Below, one piece after another: positions 1-9,859 of a stretch of 64,000 bases of DNA; the stretch's first letter is position 1; each line of letters opens with the position of its first letter. Source of the stretch: Albimonas sp041685625 (lineage in GTDB: Bacteria; Pseudomonadota; Alphaproteobacteria; Rhodobacterales; Rhodobacteraceae). The stretch covers positions 1 to 64,000 of the forward strand of contig JAWLFJ010000001.1 of NCBI GenBank assembly GCA_041685625.1. Direction: 5' to 3'. The notes under the pieces were generated by a model. It searched no databases. It worked only from the letters and a program-made list of their open reading frames with translations, and was not told the DNA's origin. A program made the translations under genes and the position numbers.

Positions 1-288
1 CATCGGGCTCTTTCCTCGGTCCAGGTTGGCTCAGCAATCCGACCCTACCGAGGACCTCGATGACCGCCCCGAGCTACACCACCTCCGGGGACACGACCCG
101 AACGACCCGAACGGCCGACGCGCGGCGAGGGGGCCCCCGCCCGAATCCGCTCGAATCGATGCATTTTCCTCTGGAACGAAACGCCTTCCGGCGGCAACCT
201 GAAGTCACCGCAGTCGCCCGGGCCCGTGCCGAAACGCACGCCAGGCGTGCTGCGCGAGCCTGAAGAGGAGAGCGACACCGGAAGCCCC
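1..288. other. Left-edge non-coding stretch
   Basis: No convincing gene is visible in these first 288 bases. The short open frames on both strands are rich in Arg, Pro and Thr and have no ribosome binding site. The part before usg is slightly less GC-rich (around 150-190) and probably carries its promoter, but I could not pick -35 and -10 boxes with confidence. Confidence 0.5.
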
Positions 289-564
289 ATGACCCGCACG
301 GATCCCGATTTTCGCCGCCAGCTCGACGGCTGGTCCCTCGCCACCGCCGAGATCGTGTATCGTCTGCCCGACGCGAAGAGCCTGCTTCAGACCTATCTCT
401 GGCAGGACTACGACCTCGCTCCGAAATTCCCGAAACTGCGGGAGTTCCTCGCCTTCTGGGACCGGGAGATCGAAGGTCCGGTGCACTCCGTCCGGGTCTG
501 CCACGCGCGCCTGCTCGGCCCGCGCGAGGTGCGGATGGTCGGCCACGAGGTCACGCTGCATTGA
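289..564 (+). CDS. usg: Usg family protein
   Basis: This 91-residue protein resembles the short Usg proteins of alphaproteobacteria, usually found near tryptophan genes; their biochemical role is not established. The characteristic core is visible: a start rich in Asp/Arg/Gln, then 'TAEIVYRLPD', then 'YLWQDYDLAPKFP' and 'FWDREIEGPVHSVRV'. I chose the ATG at 289 because family members start just before the 'DFRRQLDGW' segment; an in-frame ATG at 226 would add 21 unlikely residues. The stop overlaps the start of the next gene (TTGA), so the two are probably translated together. No trp gene is in view. The family call is good; the function is unknown. Confidence 0.85.
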   Translation: MTRTDPDFRRQLDGWSLATAEIVYRLPDAKSLLQTYLWQDYDLAPKFPKLREFLAFWDREIEGPVHSVRVCHARLLGPREVRMVGHEVTLH

Positions 565-1013
565 CCGCCCGGGCGCTGCGCCGCCTGGATCTGCCACCGG
601 TCTGGGCCGCGCTGGCGGCCTTCGCCTCCTGGGGGCTGTCGGTGGCGTTCCCGGCCCCGGCTCTGGATCTCGGCCCCGTCCCGCCGCTCCTGCTCGGCGG
701 CGCGGGCGTCGCGCTCGTTCTCTGGTCCGCCCTCGCCTTCCGGCGCGCGCGCACGCCGATCGAACCGCGCCACGACGCCCGGGTTCTGCTCACCGGCGGC
801 CCCTTCCGGATCAACCGGAACCCCATCTACACCGGCCTCGCGCTGATCCTCGCAGGCTTCGCCCTGCATCTCGGATCCCTCGCCGCCTGGCTCCCGGTCG
901 CGGCCTTCCCCGCCGTCGTCACGCGCCGCTTCGTCCTCGACGAGGAAGCACGTCTCCGCCGCGCCTTCGGCGCCGAGGCGGAGGCCTGGATCGCGCGCAG
1001 CCGCAGATGGTGA
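561..1013 (+). CDS. Isoprenylcysteine carboxyl methyltransferase-like membrane protein
   Basis: A 150-residue integral membrane protein with about four hydrophobic segments. The C-terminal half holds the signature of the ICMT/phospholipid methyltransferase superfamily: 'GPFRINRNPIYTGLALILAG' (about residues 80-99), which matches the Arg-x-Pro-x-Tyr-x-Gly pattern, followed by a charged tail with 'DEEARLRRAFG'. Such bacterial proteins methylate small molecules or lipids using SAM at the inner membrane; the substrate here is unknown. The start is a TTG whose last two bases form the usg stop, which suggests coupling to usg. No ATG lies close downstream in frame. Confidence 0.8.
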   Translation: MTARALRRLDLPPVWAALAAFASWGLSVAFPAPALDLGPVPPLLLGGAGVALVLWSALAFRRARTPIEPRHDARVLLTGGPFRINRNPIYTGLALILAGFALHLGSLAAWLPVAAFPAVVTRRFVLDEEARLRRAFGAEAEAWIARSRRW

Positions 1014-1105
1014 GCCGCGGCTCGCATTCGCTCCCGCAGGCTTGACTGGCCGCAGGCGCCGCCGGGCGCTAGCGTCCGAGCCATTCGTTTCGTCGGAGTG
1101 ACCGC

Positions 1106-1834
1106 ATGCGCCTCGCCCCCCGCCTCCGCGGCGCCGCAAGGGCCCTCGTCCTCGCCGTCGCCTCCGTCGCCGCATCCCCCGCGGCGGAGGCCGGCCCGCC
1201 CGTGGTGGTGGAGCTCTTCACCTCGCAAGGCTGCTCGTCCTGCCCGCCCGCCGACGCGCTGCTGCGCGAACTCGCGGACCGGCCGGACGTCGTCGCCCTC
1301 TCGCTCCACGTCGATTACTGGGACTATCTCGGCTGGCACGACGTCTTCGCCCGTCCCGCCTTCTCCGCCCGCCAGATGGCCTACCGCGACGCCGCCGGCG
1401 CCCGCTCCGTCTACACCCCCCAGATGGTCGTCGACGGCGTCGAGTCCCTTGTCGGGAGCCGCGCCGCGGAGGTGAGGGCGGCGATCGAGACCGCCCGCGC
1501 GCGTCCCGACCGCGCCCGCATCGCGCTCCGGCGGGACGCCGACCGGATCGAGATCCGAGTCTCCGCCGCCGACGGGAAAGCGGCGCCCGCCGGCGTCCTC
1601 TGGTTCGTGACCTACCGCTCCCCGCCGCCCGTGCGCATCGAACGGGGCGAGAACGCGGGCAATGCGCTCCACTATCGCAACGTGGTCGAGAACTGGATGA
1701 AGATGGGGCGCTGGGACGGGCGCGCGCCCGCGGTCTACCGGGCCCCTGCGCCGTCCGAAACCTCGGGCGTCGCGGTGATCCTCCAGGACGGGCCGGTCGG
1801 GCCCGTGATCGCCGCGGCCAAGATCGACCCTTGA
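1106..1834 (+). CDS. DUF1223 exported thioredoxin-like protein
   Basis: A 242-residue protein with a Sec signal peptide (basic start, hydrophobic core, cleavage near 'AEAG', residue 30). The mature part begins 'VVVELFTSQGCSSCPPADALL', the hallmark of DUF1223 proteins, a thioredoxin-fold family with a Cys-x-x-Cys pair. Later blocks 'LHVDYWDYLGWHD' and 'YTPQMVVDG' are also typical. It is probably periplasmic and may have redox activity, but no substrate is known for the family. The gene stands alone on the plus strand and converges with the acyltransferase gene only 6 nt away. A TTGACT at 1042 followed by GCTAGC-like sequence could be its promoter. Confidence 0.85.
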   Translation: MRLAPRLRGAARALVLAVASVAASPAAEAGPPVVVELFTSQGCSSCPPADALLRELADRPDVVALSLHVDYWDYLGWHDVFARPAFSARQMAYRDAAGARSVYTPQMVVDGVESLVGSRAAEVRAAIETARARPDRARIALRRDADRIEIRVSAADGKAAPAGVLWFVTYRSPPPVRIERGENAGNALHYRNVVENWMKMGRWDGRAPAVYRAPAPSETSGVAVILQDGPVGPVIAAAKIDP

Positions 1835-1840
1835 CGCGCC

Positions 1841-2752
1841 TCAGCGGCCTCGGGCGGCCCGGATCCCGGCGCCGCGCGGGCGCAGTAGCCAGCGCCGATG
1901 CAGCCAGAACCACTGGCCGGGATCCTCGCGGATCCAGTCCGAGATCACGTCGTTCGCCGTGGCCGTCATCGCGACCGGGTCGCCGGCCGGGATCTCCGGC
2001 CCGAACCGCACGCCGAAGCGCCGGCCGTCTGGCAGCCGCCGCGCCCGGGCCGGCACCAAGGCGGCCCCGAAACGCACGGCGAGCTCGGCCGCCGCCGTCG
2101 ACGTCTCCGCCTCGCGGCCGAGGAAGGGCAGCAGCGGCGCCCCGGTCTGGCGCTGATCGATCAGGATCAGCGCCACCCCGCCGCGAGCCACGTGGCGCAG
2201 CAGCGCGCGCGTTCCCTCGCGCCCCTTGTGCAGCACCGGCTCGCCCGCCCGACGGATCAGATCCTGCGCCAGCGCGTCGAAGCGTGGATTGTTGAAGGCC
2301 CGGTAGATCAGCGCGCAGTCCCGCCCGTGCCGCCGGACCGCGAGGCGCACCGCCTCCCAGTTGCCGTGATGGGCCGAGACCAGCACCACCCCGCGCCCAG
2401 AGGCGAGCGCGTCGGCGAGCGGGGCGTCGTCCTCGACCTCGAGCCGCGTCGGATCCGCCGCGATCTCGTCGAGGCGCATGTATTCGGCGATCACCCTTGC
2501 GAAATGGTCGCCGACCGCATGCTCAAGCGCCCCGGCCTCGAGCCCGCGGGCCTCCGCGCCGAGCGCCGCGAGATTGCCCTCGATGCGACGGCGCAAGGGG
2601 GGGATCCGCGGCAGCACCGCGCCGCCGACCGCCCCGGCGACGCGCACGAGGCGATCCGTCGAAAGCGGCGCCGACGCGGCGAGAAGGACGCGCGCCGCAG
2701 CCGTCTCCGCCCTGTCGGCGAGGCCGCGCCAGCCGCCGCGCGGCGTCGTCAT
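1841..2752 (-). CDS. LpxL/LpxM-type lysophospholipid (lipid A) acyltransferase
   Basis: This 303-residue protein belongs to the LpxL/HtrB acyltransferase family, which adds secondary acyl chains to lipid A precursors at the inner membrane; some members acylate other lipids. The catalytic H-x4-E appears in 'VLVSAHHGNWEAVRLA', followed by the family blocks 'ILIDQRQTGAPLLPFLGREA' and the C-terminal 'DPGQWFWLHRRW'. The length is normal. The ATG overlaps the stop of the upstream DMT transporter gene by 4 nt (ATGA), so the pair is coupled. With only one such gene in view the exact acyl position cannot be assigned. It converges with the DUF1223 gene. Confidence 0.88.
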   Translation of the reverse strand: MTTPRGGWRGLADRAETAAARVLLAASAPLSTDRLVRVAGAVGGAVLPRIPPLRRRIEGNLAALGAEARGLEAGALEHAVGDHFARVIAEYMRLDEIAADPTRLEVEDDAPLADALASGRGVVLVSAHHGNWEAVRLAVRRHGRDCALIYRAFNNPRFDALAQDLIRRAGEPVLHKGREGTRALLRHVARGGVALILIDQRQTGAPLLPFLGREAETSTAAAELAVRFGAALVPARARRLPDGRRFGVRFGPEIPAGDPVAMTATANDVISDWIREDPGQWFWLHRRWLLRPRGAGIRAARGR

Positions 2753-3642
2753 ACGCCGCGGCGCACGCGCTCGCGCCACCAGACGTAGAGCCCGGCGCCG
2801 ACGATCACGATCGCGCCCGCAACGGTCCAGCTGTCCGGCAGCTCCGAGAAGACGAGGTAGCCCCAGACCGTCCCGAACACGAGCCCGACATAGCTGAACG
2901 GCGCCACGACCGAGGCCGAGGCCCGCTGCAGCGCCAGGATCAGGCAGAGGTGCCCGGCGCCGCCCACCACCCCGAAGACGGACATGAAGACGGCGTCCTG
3001 CATCGTCGGCGTGGTCCAGTGGAAGGGGACCAGAAGGCTCGCCGCCAGGGCCCCGAAGAGACCGGTGTAGAGGAAGGAGGTCCAATGGCTTTCGCTGCGC
3101 GCGAGAAAGCGCGTGGCGATCGCGTAGCTGGCGTAGAAGAAGGCCGCGCCCATCGGCAGCAGCGAGGCCCACGAGAACACCTCGCCGCCCGGTCGGATGA
3201 TGATCATCGCGCCGACGAAGCCGATGATCACGCCGGTCAGGCGTCGCGGCCCCACGGGCTCCTTCAGCATCACGAAGGCGAGGCCGGTGATGATCAGCGG
3301 CGCGATCTCGAAGATCGCGATGGCCTCGGCCAGCGGCATCAGGGCGACGGCGGTGAAGAAGCAGAAGGTGGCCCCGAACATGAAGATCGAGCGCAGGATC
3401 TGAAGTCCGAGCCGATCCGTGCGCATCAGGCGCGGCACCCGCGGCGCCAGCAGAAGGAACGCCCAGAAACATTGGGAGATGTATCGCGCCCAGACCACCT
3501 GAATCGGTGCGTGCCGCTCCGCCAGATACTTGGCGCCGACATCCATCATCGAGAACAGGAAGATGGCGAGCACCGTGAGCAGGATGCCCGTGACTTCGGG
3601 GGAGCGGCCGCCCCCCGCCGCGGAGGGGGCGGCGTCGGTCAT
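2749..3642 (-). CDS. DMT-superfamily (EamA) transporter
   Basis: A 297-residue membrane protein with about ten hydrophobic helices arranged as two EamA repeats. Recognisable blocks are 'ILLTVLAIFLFSMMDVGAKYL' at the start of helix 1, 'PLAEAIAIFEIAPLIITGLAF' in the first repeat and 'APFSYVGLVFGTVWGYLVF' in the second. Drug/metabolite transporters of this type export amino acids, nucleotides or other small metabolites; no substrate can be read from sequence. It precedes and overlaps the acyltransferase gene. It follows DUF938 after a 90-nt gap, so it may be part of the infC transcript or have its own promoter. The ATG at 3642 lacks a clear Shine-Dalgarno sequence. Confidence 0.85.
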   Translation of the reverse strand: MTDAAPSAAGGGRSPEVTGILLTVLAIFLFSMMDVGAKYLAERHAPIQVVWARYISQCFWAFLLLAPRVPRLMRTDRLGLQILRSIFMFGATFCFFTAVALMPLAEAIAIFEIAPLIITGLAFVMLKEPVGPRRLTGVIIGFVGAMIIIRPGGEVFSWASLLPMGAAFFYASYAIATRFLARSESHWTSFLYTGLFGALAASLLVPFHWTTPTMQDAVFMSVFGVVGGAGHLCLILALQRASASVVAPFSYVGLVFGTVWGYLVFSELPDSWTVAGAIVIVGAGLYVWWRERVRRGV

Positions 3643-3732
3643 CGGGGGGGCGTGCCGGGGTCGGGCGGGGCGATCCCGCCGACGCCCCGGCCGCCGCGGG
3701 CTGAGCGGCGGGGTGCGTACATGGCGCGGAGG

Positions 3733-4425
3733 CTACCCGGCCCCCCCGCCGGAGCCAAGCGCCGGAAAGATCAGCATCAGGTTGTTCGCCGGCATCGCTT
3801 CGCGAAGCGGCGGGCCGAAGCCGTGGCGGGCGGCGAGGCGGGCCAGGTCCGCGGTGTCGCGAAGGCCCCAGTTCGGGTTTCGTTCCCGCAGCGAACGGTC
3901 GAAGGCGCGGTTGCCGATCCCCGCTTCGCCGTCCTCGAGGAAGGGGCCGTAGAGCACGAGGCGTCCCGCCGGGGCGAGGACGGAGGCGGCGCCGGCGACG
4001 AGACCCTCGGCCACCGACCACGGCGCGATGTGGATCACGTTGGCGCAGAATACGGCGTCGATCGGGCCGGCGACAGCGGCGGCGGCTGCGGTCCAGTCCG
4101 CGGGCTCGCGGGCGTCGAGCAGGAGCGGCGGCGTCAGGTTGGGCGTGCCCTCGGCCGCCCGCCAGGCGGCGATCGAGCGCAGATGGTCGGGGTCGGGGTC
4201 GGTGGGGCGCCAGGGCCGGCCGGACAGGGCCGCCGCCGCGGCGACCGCGTGCTGGCCGGTGCCGCCGCCGATCTCCAGCACCGCGGCGCCGGCGGGGCCG
4301 AGGCGGCGGGCCAGCGCCGCCGCGATCGGCGCGGCGTTGCGCGCGGCGGAGGGGGCGAAGAGCCGATCGCCCTCCGGCGGATCGTAGGCGGGCCGGCTGT
4401 CGCGCGGGTCGGCCCGCCCGCTCAC
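3733..4425 (-). CDS. DUF938 SAM-dependent methyltransferase-like protein
   Basis: A 230-residue cytoplasmic protein with a SAM-binding fold. Motif I is 'VLEIGGGTGQHAVAAAAAL', and the central block 'VFCANVIHIAPWSVAEGLVAGAASVL' is characteristic of DUF938. The N-terminal 'RLFAPSAARNAAPI' is also typical. Members are assumed to be methyltransferases but no substrate is established. The start is a GTG at 4425, only 4 nt after the infC stop, so it is probably cotranscribed and translationally coupled with infC. Confidence 0.85.
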   Translation of the reverse strand: MSGRADPRDSRPAYDPPEGDRLFAPSAARNAAPIAAALARRLGPAGAAVLEIGGGTGQHAVAAAAALSGRPWRPTDPDPDHLRSIAAWRAAEGTPNLTPPLLLDAREPADWTAAAAAVAGPIDAVFCANVIHIAPWSVAEGLVAGAASVLAPAGRLVLYGPFLEDGEAGIGNRAFDRSLRERNPNWGLRDTADLARLAARHGFGPPLREAMPANNLMLIFPALGSGGGAG

Positions 4426-4429
4426 GCGG

Positions 4430-4975
4430 TCAGACCTTGGCCGGCCCGATGACCATGATCATCTGGCGGCCTTCCATCTTCGGCATGGATTCGACCTTGC
4501 CGAGGCCCTCGGTGTCCTTGGCGATGCGGTGGAGGACTTCGCGGCCCAGCTCCTGATGCGCCATCTCGCGGCCGCGGAAGCGCAGGGTGACCTTGACCTT
4601 GTCGCCCTCCTCGAGGAAGCGGGTGACGTTGCGCATCTTGACGTCGTAGTCATGGACGTCGATGTTCGGGCGGAACTTGACCTCCTTGACCTCGATCACC
4701 TTCTGCTTCTTCTTGGCCTCGACCGCTTTCTTCTGCTGTTCGTATTTGAACTTGCCGAAGTCCATGATCTTGCACACGGGCGGCTGCGCGTTCGGAGAGA
4801 TCTCGACCAGGTCGAGCCCGACCGTCTCGGCGAGGCGGATCGCGTCGCCCGGGCTCATCACGCCCCGGTTCTCGCCTTCGTGGTCGATCAGGCGGATCTC
4901 GGGGACGCGGATGCGGTCGTTGACGCGGGGGCCGGTGTCTCGGGTCGGGGGCGCGTGGTGCGGTCTGCGGGCCAG
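4430..4975 (-). CDS. infC: Translation initiation factor IF-3 (apparent CTG start)
   Basis: IF-3 binds the 30S subunit and checks the initiator codon. The 181-residue reading is complete for the family: N domain 'RVNDRIRVPEIRLIDHEGEN' onward, linker 'CKIMDFGKFKYEQQKK', and C domain ending 'MPKMEGRQMIMVIGPAKV'. No ATG precedes the conserved N terminus. The normal family start (Met-Ala-Arg-Arg-Pro-His) aligns with CTG at 4975-4973, which reads Leu/Met-Ala-Arg-Arg-Pro-His; a GAGGA lies 10 nt upstream (4990-4986). Starting at the GTG at 4861 would remove about 38 conserved residues. A non-AUG start is known to let IF-3 regulate its own translation in enterics (AUU). DUF938 follows. Confidence 0.93.
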   Translation of the reverse strand: MARRPHHAPPTRDTGPRVNDRIRVPEIRLIDHEGENRGVMSPGDAIRLAETVGLDLVEISPNAQPPVCKIMDFGKFKYEQQKKAVEAKKKQKVIEVKEVKFRPNIDVHDYDVKMRNVTRFLEEGDKVKVTLRFRGREMAHQELGREVLHRIAKDTEGLGKVESMPKMEGRQMIMVIGPAKV

Positions 4976-4990
4976 GGCTTTCTCGTCCTC
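4973..4990 (-). promoter_or_regulatory. Ribosome binding site and CTG initiator of infC
   Basis: On the minus strand GAGGA (4990-4986) is followed after 10 nt by CTG (4975-4973), which lines up with the usual first codon of IF-3. This combination decides the start and is the probable point of autogenous control by IF-3 through start-codon discrimination; that mechanism is known for AUU in E. coli and is inferred here. Confidence 0.6.
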
Positions 4991-5102
4991 TGTAACCGAA
5001 AGCTGAAGTCGGGTCGGCCGCCCGCGCGGACGGCACGCCTGCGACGGAAGATACCGCCGAGGACGCGAATCGCAAGGCCGGAGGCACGCGGAGCCGACGA
5101 AA

Positions 5103-5178
5103 TGGTACGCCCTACGGGACTCGAACCCGTGTTTCCGCCGTGAAAGGGCGGCGTCCTAGACCGCTAGACGAAGGGCGC
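5103..5178 (-). tRNA. tRNA-Glu (anticodon UUC)
   Basis: A 76-nt minus-strand tRNA. The acceptor stem GCGCCCT pairs with AGGGCGT (one G-U pair), the discriminator is A, and the CCA end is encoded. The anticodon arm CCGCC-CTTTCAC-GGCGG places TTC as the anticodon, so it reads GAA/GAG. The T arm has the usual GGTTCGAGTCC. It lies between infC and recJ, with no tRNA neighbours. Confidence 0.96.
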
Positions 5179-5225
5179 GGCGGGGCCCTACCTAGCGGGG
5201 GCGCGCGCACGAGGCAAGCCGGCGT

Positions 5226-6974
<1,749 letters not shown>

Positions 6975-7079
6975 GCGCCTTCCATAGACCGGGGCCCCCG
7001 CGCTGTGAATCCCCCCTCGCTTGCCCCCGCCCGGCGCTTGGGCTACGCCGCGCCCGACCCCGCTGCGGAGCCCACGATC

Positions 7080-8720
7080 ATGGCCAAGGACAAGAAGCCC
7101 CGCCGCCCCCGCGCCGCGGCGCCGCGCGGCTTCCGCGACCGCTTCGGCGCGGAGGTGACGACGCGCGAGACGATGCTCGCCGCGATCACGGAGGTCTATC
7201 GCGCCTACGGCTTCGATCCGCTCGAATCCTCGGCGGTGGAGACGGTGGAGGCGCTCGGCAGCTTCCTGCCCGACATCGACCGTCCCAACGCCGGCGTCTT
7301 CGCCTGGGAGGATCCGGACGAGGGCTGGCTGGCGCTGCGCTACGATCTGACCGCGCCGCTCGCGCGGGTCTACGCCCAGCACCGCAACGACCTGCCGACG
7401 CCCTATCGCCGCTACGCCGTCGGCCCGGTCTGGCGCAACGAGAAGCCGGGGCCGGGGCGCTACCGGCAGTTCTGGCAGTGCGACGCGGACACCGTCGGCG
7501 CCGCCTCCGTCGCCGCGGACGCCGAGGTCTGCGCGATGCTGGCCGACGCGCTGGAGGCCGCCGGCATCCGCCGCGGCGACTACGTGGTGCGGATCAACAA
7601 TCGGAAGGTGCTGAACGGGGTGATGGAGGCGGCCGGGGTGCTCGACCCGGACGACCCCGAGCGATTTTCGGAACAGCGCGGTGTCGTCCTTCGAGCCATC
7701 GACAAGCTCGACCGCCTCGGCCTCGACGGTGTGCGCGCGCTGCTTGGAGAGGGCCGCAAGGATCCAAGCGGAGACTTCACGACGGGCGCCGGCCTGTCCG
7801 ACGCCCAGGCGGGCGTCGTGATGGGGTTCGTCGGAGCCTATCAAGGCCTCCAGGGCCGTCTCGCTGCGGAGGGGTCCGCGGCCATGCCGACGTCGCCCGA
7901 GGTCACGAGCGCACTCGACCGGGCCAGACACGCGGCTTCGCCCGAATTTCGCGAGGAACGGCAATATCTGGCTGACGGTCTTGAGCTCTGGAATCGTCGC
8001 ATGCTCGATTATCTCGGGGAGCTCGTCGGCGGTTCCGACACGGGGTTTGAGGGCGTTTCGGAACTCAAGGAGATCCACGAGATTCTCTACGGACTCGGCT
8101 TCAAGGGAGACCGGATCCGGATCGACCCCTCGGTGGTGCGCGGCCTCGGCTATTACACCGGGCCGGTCTACGAGGCCGAGCTGACCTTCGAGATCATGGA
8201 CGAGAAGGGCCGCCCGCGGCAGTTCGGCTCGGTCGCCGGGGGCGGGCGCTACGACGACCTGGTCAAGCGCTTCACCGGGCAGAGCGTGCCGGCGACCGGC
8301 GTCTCGGTCGGCGTCGACCGGCTGCTCGCGGCGCTGGAGGCGACGGGACGCGCCGGGGCGGAGGCCGAGGGGCCGGTGGTCGTCACCGCGATGGATCGCG
8401 GCCGCATGGCCGACTATCAGGCGATGGCGCGGGAGCTGCGGTCCGCCGGCATCCGGGCGGAAGTGTTCCTCGGCGGCGGGAACATGGGCAGGCAGTTGAA
8501 ATATGCCGACCGCCGCGGCGCGCCCGTCGCGGTGATCGAGGGCGAGGACGAGAAGGCCCGCGGCGTGGTCCAGCTCAAGGACCTCGCGCTCGGCGCCCGC
8601 CTCGCGGCGGAGATCGAGACGCACGAGGACTGGGCGAAGCAGCCCGCCCAGATCGAGGCGCCGCGCGGCGACCTCGTCGCCGAGGTGCGCGCCATGCTCG
8701 CCCGGCGCGAGGTCGGCTGA
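7080..8720 (+). CDS. hisS: Histidyl-tRNA synthetase
   Basis: Charges tRNA-His. The 546-residue class II synthetase shows motif 2 'RYAVGPVWRNEKPGPGRYRQFWQCD', the histidine-A motif 'VVRGLGYYTGPVYEAE' and a C-terminal anticodon-binding domain. At 546 residues it is longer than I expect for related enzymes (about 500); the extra length lies roughly in residues 195-345, around 'ALDRARHAASPEFREERQYL'. Codons from about 7660 to 8110 use A/T third positions (ttt, gaa, cga, aat, cgt, ctt) far more often than the flanks, which suggests a recombined segment. The ATG at 7080 begins 'MAKDKKPRRPRAAAP', as in relatives. hisZ and hisG follow closely. Confidence 0.96.
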   Translation: MAKDKKPRRPRAAAPRGFRDRFGAEVTTRETMLAAITEVYRAYGFDPLESSAVETVEALGSFLPDIDRPNAGVFAWEDPDEGWLALRYDLTAPLARVYAQHRNDLPTPYRRYAVGPVWRNEKPGPGRYRQFWQCDADTVGAASVAADAEVCAMLADALEAAGIRRGDYVVRINNRKVLNGVMEAAGVLDPDDPERFSEQRGVVLRAIDKLDRLGLDGVRALLGEGRKDPSGDFTTGAGLSDAQAGVVMGFVGAYQGLQGRLAAEGSAAMPTSPEVTSALDRARHAASPEFREERQYLADGLELWNRRMLDYLGELVGGSDTGFEGVSELKEIHEILYGLGFKGDRIRIDPSVVRGLGYYTGPVYEAELTFEIMDEKGRPRQFGSVAGGGRYDDLVKRFTGQSVPATGVSVGVDRLLAALEATGRAGAEAEGPVVVTAMDRGRMADYQAMARELRSAGIRAEVFLGGGNMGRQLKYADRRGAPVAVIEGEDEKARGVVQLKDLALGARLAAEIETHEDWAKQPAQIEAPRGDLVAEVRAMLARREVG

Positions 8721-8725
8721 GCGCG

Positions 8726-9859
8726 ATGTCCCCCGCCCGCGCGCATCTGCCCGACGGCCGGCTCGGGGCGGGGCTCGACGCCCTCTCGGCCGAGGTCGCG
8801 CGCATCGACGCGCTCTTCGCCGAGGCGGGGGCGGAGGCGGTGGAGCCGGCCGCGCTGCAGCCCGCCGACCTCCTGCTCGCGCTCTACGGCGAGGACGTGC
8901 GCGCCCGGGCCTTCGTGGTGCACGACCCGGTCGAGGGCGAGATGATGCTGCGCCCTGACTTCACCGTCCCGGTCCTGCGCCTGCACGCCGAGCGCGGCGC
9001 GACGCCGGCCCGCTACCGCTACGCCGGCCCGGTCTGGCGACGGCAGGAGCCGGGCTCGACCCGCCCGACCGAATACCTGCAGGCGGGATACGAGAGCCTC
9101 GGCGAGCCCGACGACGTCGCCGCCGACGCCGAGACCTTCGCGCGGATCAAGGCGGCGCTCGGCGGGTTCGCCGTCGAGACGCGCACCGGCGACCTCGCCG
9201 TCGCCTTCGCCGCCGTCGCCGGCCTCTCGGCGCCCGAGCGGTGGAAGGCCGCGCTCCGCCGCCATCTCTGGCGCCCCGCGGCGTTCCGGGCGCTGCTGCA
9301 CCGGCTCGGCCCCGGCCGTCCCGAGCCCTCCGAAAGCCGCGCCGCACTGATCGCCGCCGCCGAGGCCGGCGACGCCGCGCTCCGCGCCTTCGTGATGGAG
9401 CGCGGGCCGCTGGCGGGTCTGCGCCCGCTCTCCGACGTGATGGACCGGGCGCGCGAGCTCGCGGCCGACGCCCGGCTCGCGCTCTCGGCCGAGGAGATCG
9501 CGCGGCTCGAGGCGACGCTCGCCGTCTCCGGCCCCGCCGACGCGGCGCTGGCCCGGCTGCGCGGGCTCGACCCCGCCCTCGCCCCGGCGCTCGACCGGCT
9601 GGAGCGGCGGCTCGAGGCGCTCGCCGCGCGCGGCGAGGACCCGGCGGCGCTGTCCTTCGACGCCTCCTTCGGCCGAGCGCTGGAATACTACGACGGCTTC
9701 GTCTTCGAATTCGCCGCCCCCGGACGGCCCGACCTGCCGCCGCTGGCCGGCGGCGGGCGATACGACGCGCTGACCGCCCGCCTCTCCGGCGCCGCGCTGC
9801 CCGCCGTCGGCGGGATCCTGCGCCCCGAGGCGCTGCTCGCGGCGCGGGGGACGGGATGA
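8726..9859 (+). CDS. hisZ: ATP phosphoribosyltransferase regulatory subunit HisZ
   Basis: A 377-residue HisRS paralogue that lacks aminoacylation and instead forms the regulatory subunit with short-form HisG in the first step of histidine synthesis. The class II core is visible in 'MMLRPDFTVPVLRLHAERG' and 'YAGPVWRRQEPGSTRPTEYLQAGYESLG'. 'GRALEYYDGFVFEF' replaces the GLGYYTG-type loop of HisRS. The C-terminal anticodon domain is missing, as expected. It starts 5 nt after the hisS stop and its own stop overlaps the hisG start by 4 nt (ATGA). The presence of HisZ agrees with the short HisG next to it. Confidence 0.93.
   Translation: MSPARAHLPDGRLGAGLDALSAEVARIDALFAEAGAEAVEPAALQPADLLLALYGEDVRARAFVVHDPVEGEMMLRPDFTVPVLRLHAERGATPARYRYAGPVWRRQEPGSTRPTEYLQAGYESLGEPDDVAADAETFARIKAALGGFAVETRTGDLAVAFAAVAGLSAPERWKAALRRHLWRPAAFRALLHRLGPGRPEPSESRAALIAAAEAGDAALRAFVMERGPLAGLRPLSDVMDRARELAADARLALSAEEIARLEATLAVSGPADAALARLRGLDPALAPALDRLERRLEALAARGEDPAALSFDASFGRALEYYDGFVFEFAAPGRPDLPPLAGGGRYDALTARLSGAALPAVGGILRPEALLAARGTG

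Noticed and set aside
1831..2295. 154-codon plus-strand frame opposite the acyltransferase gene
   Set aside because: Arg/Pro/Ala-rich shadow of the LpxL-type gene, which has clear motifs on the minus strand.
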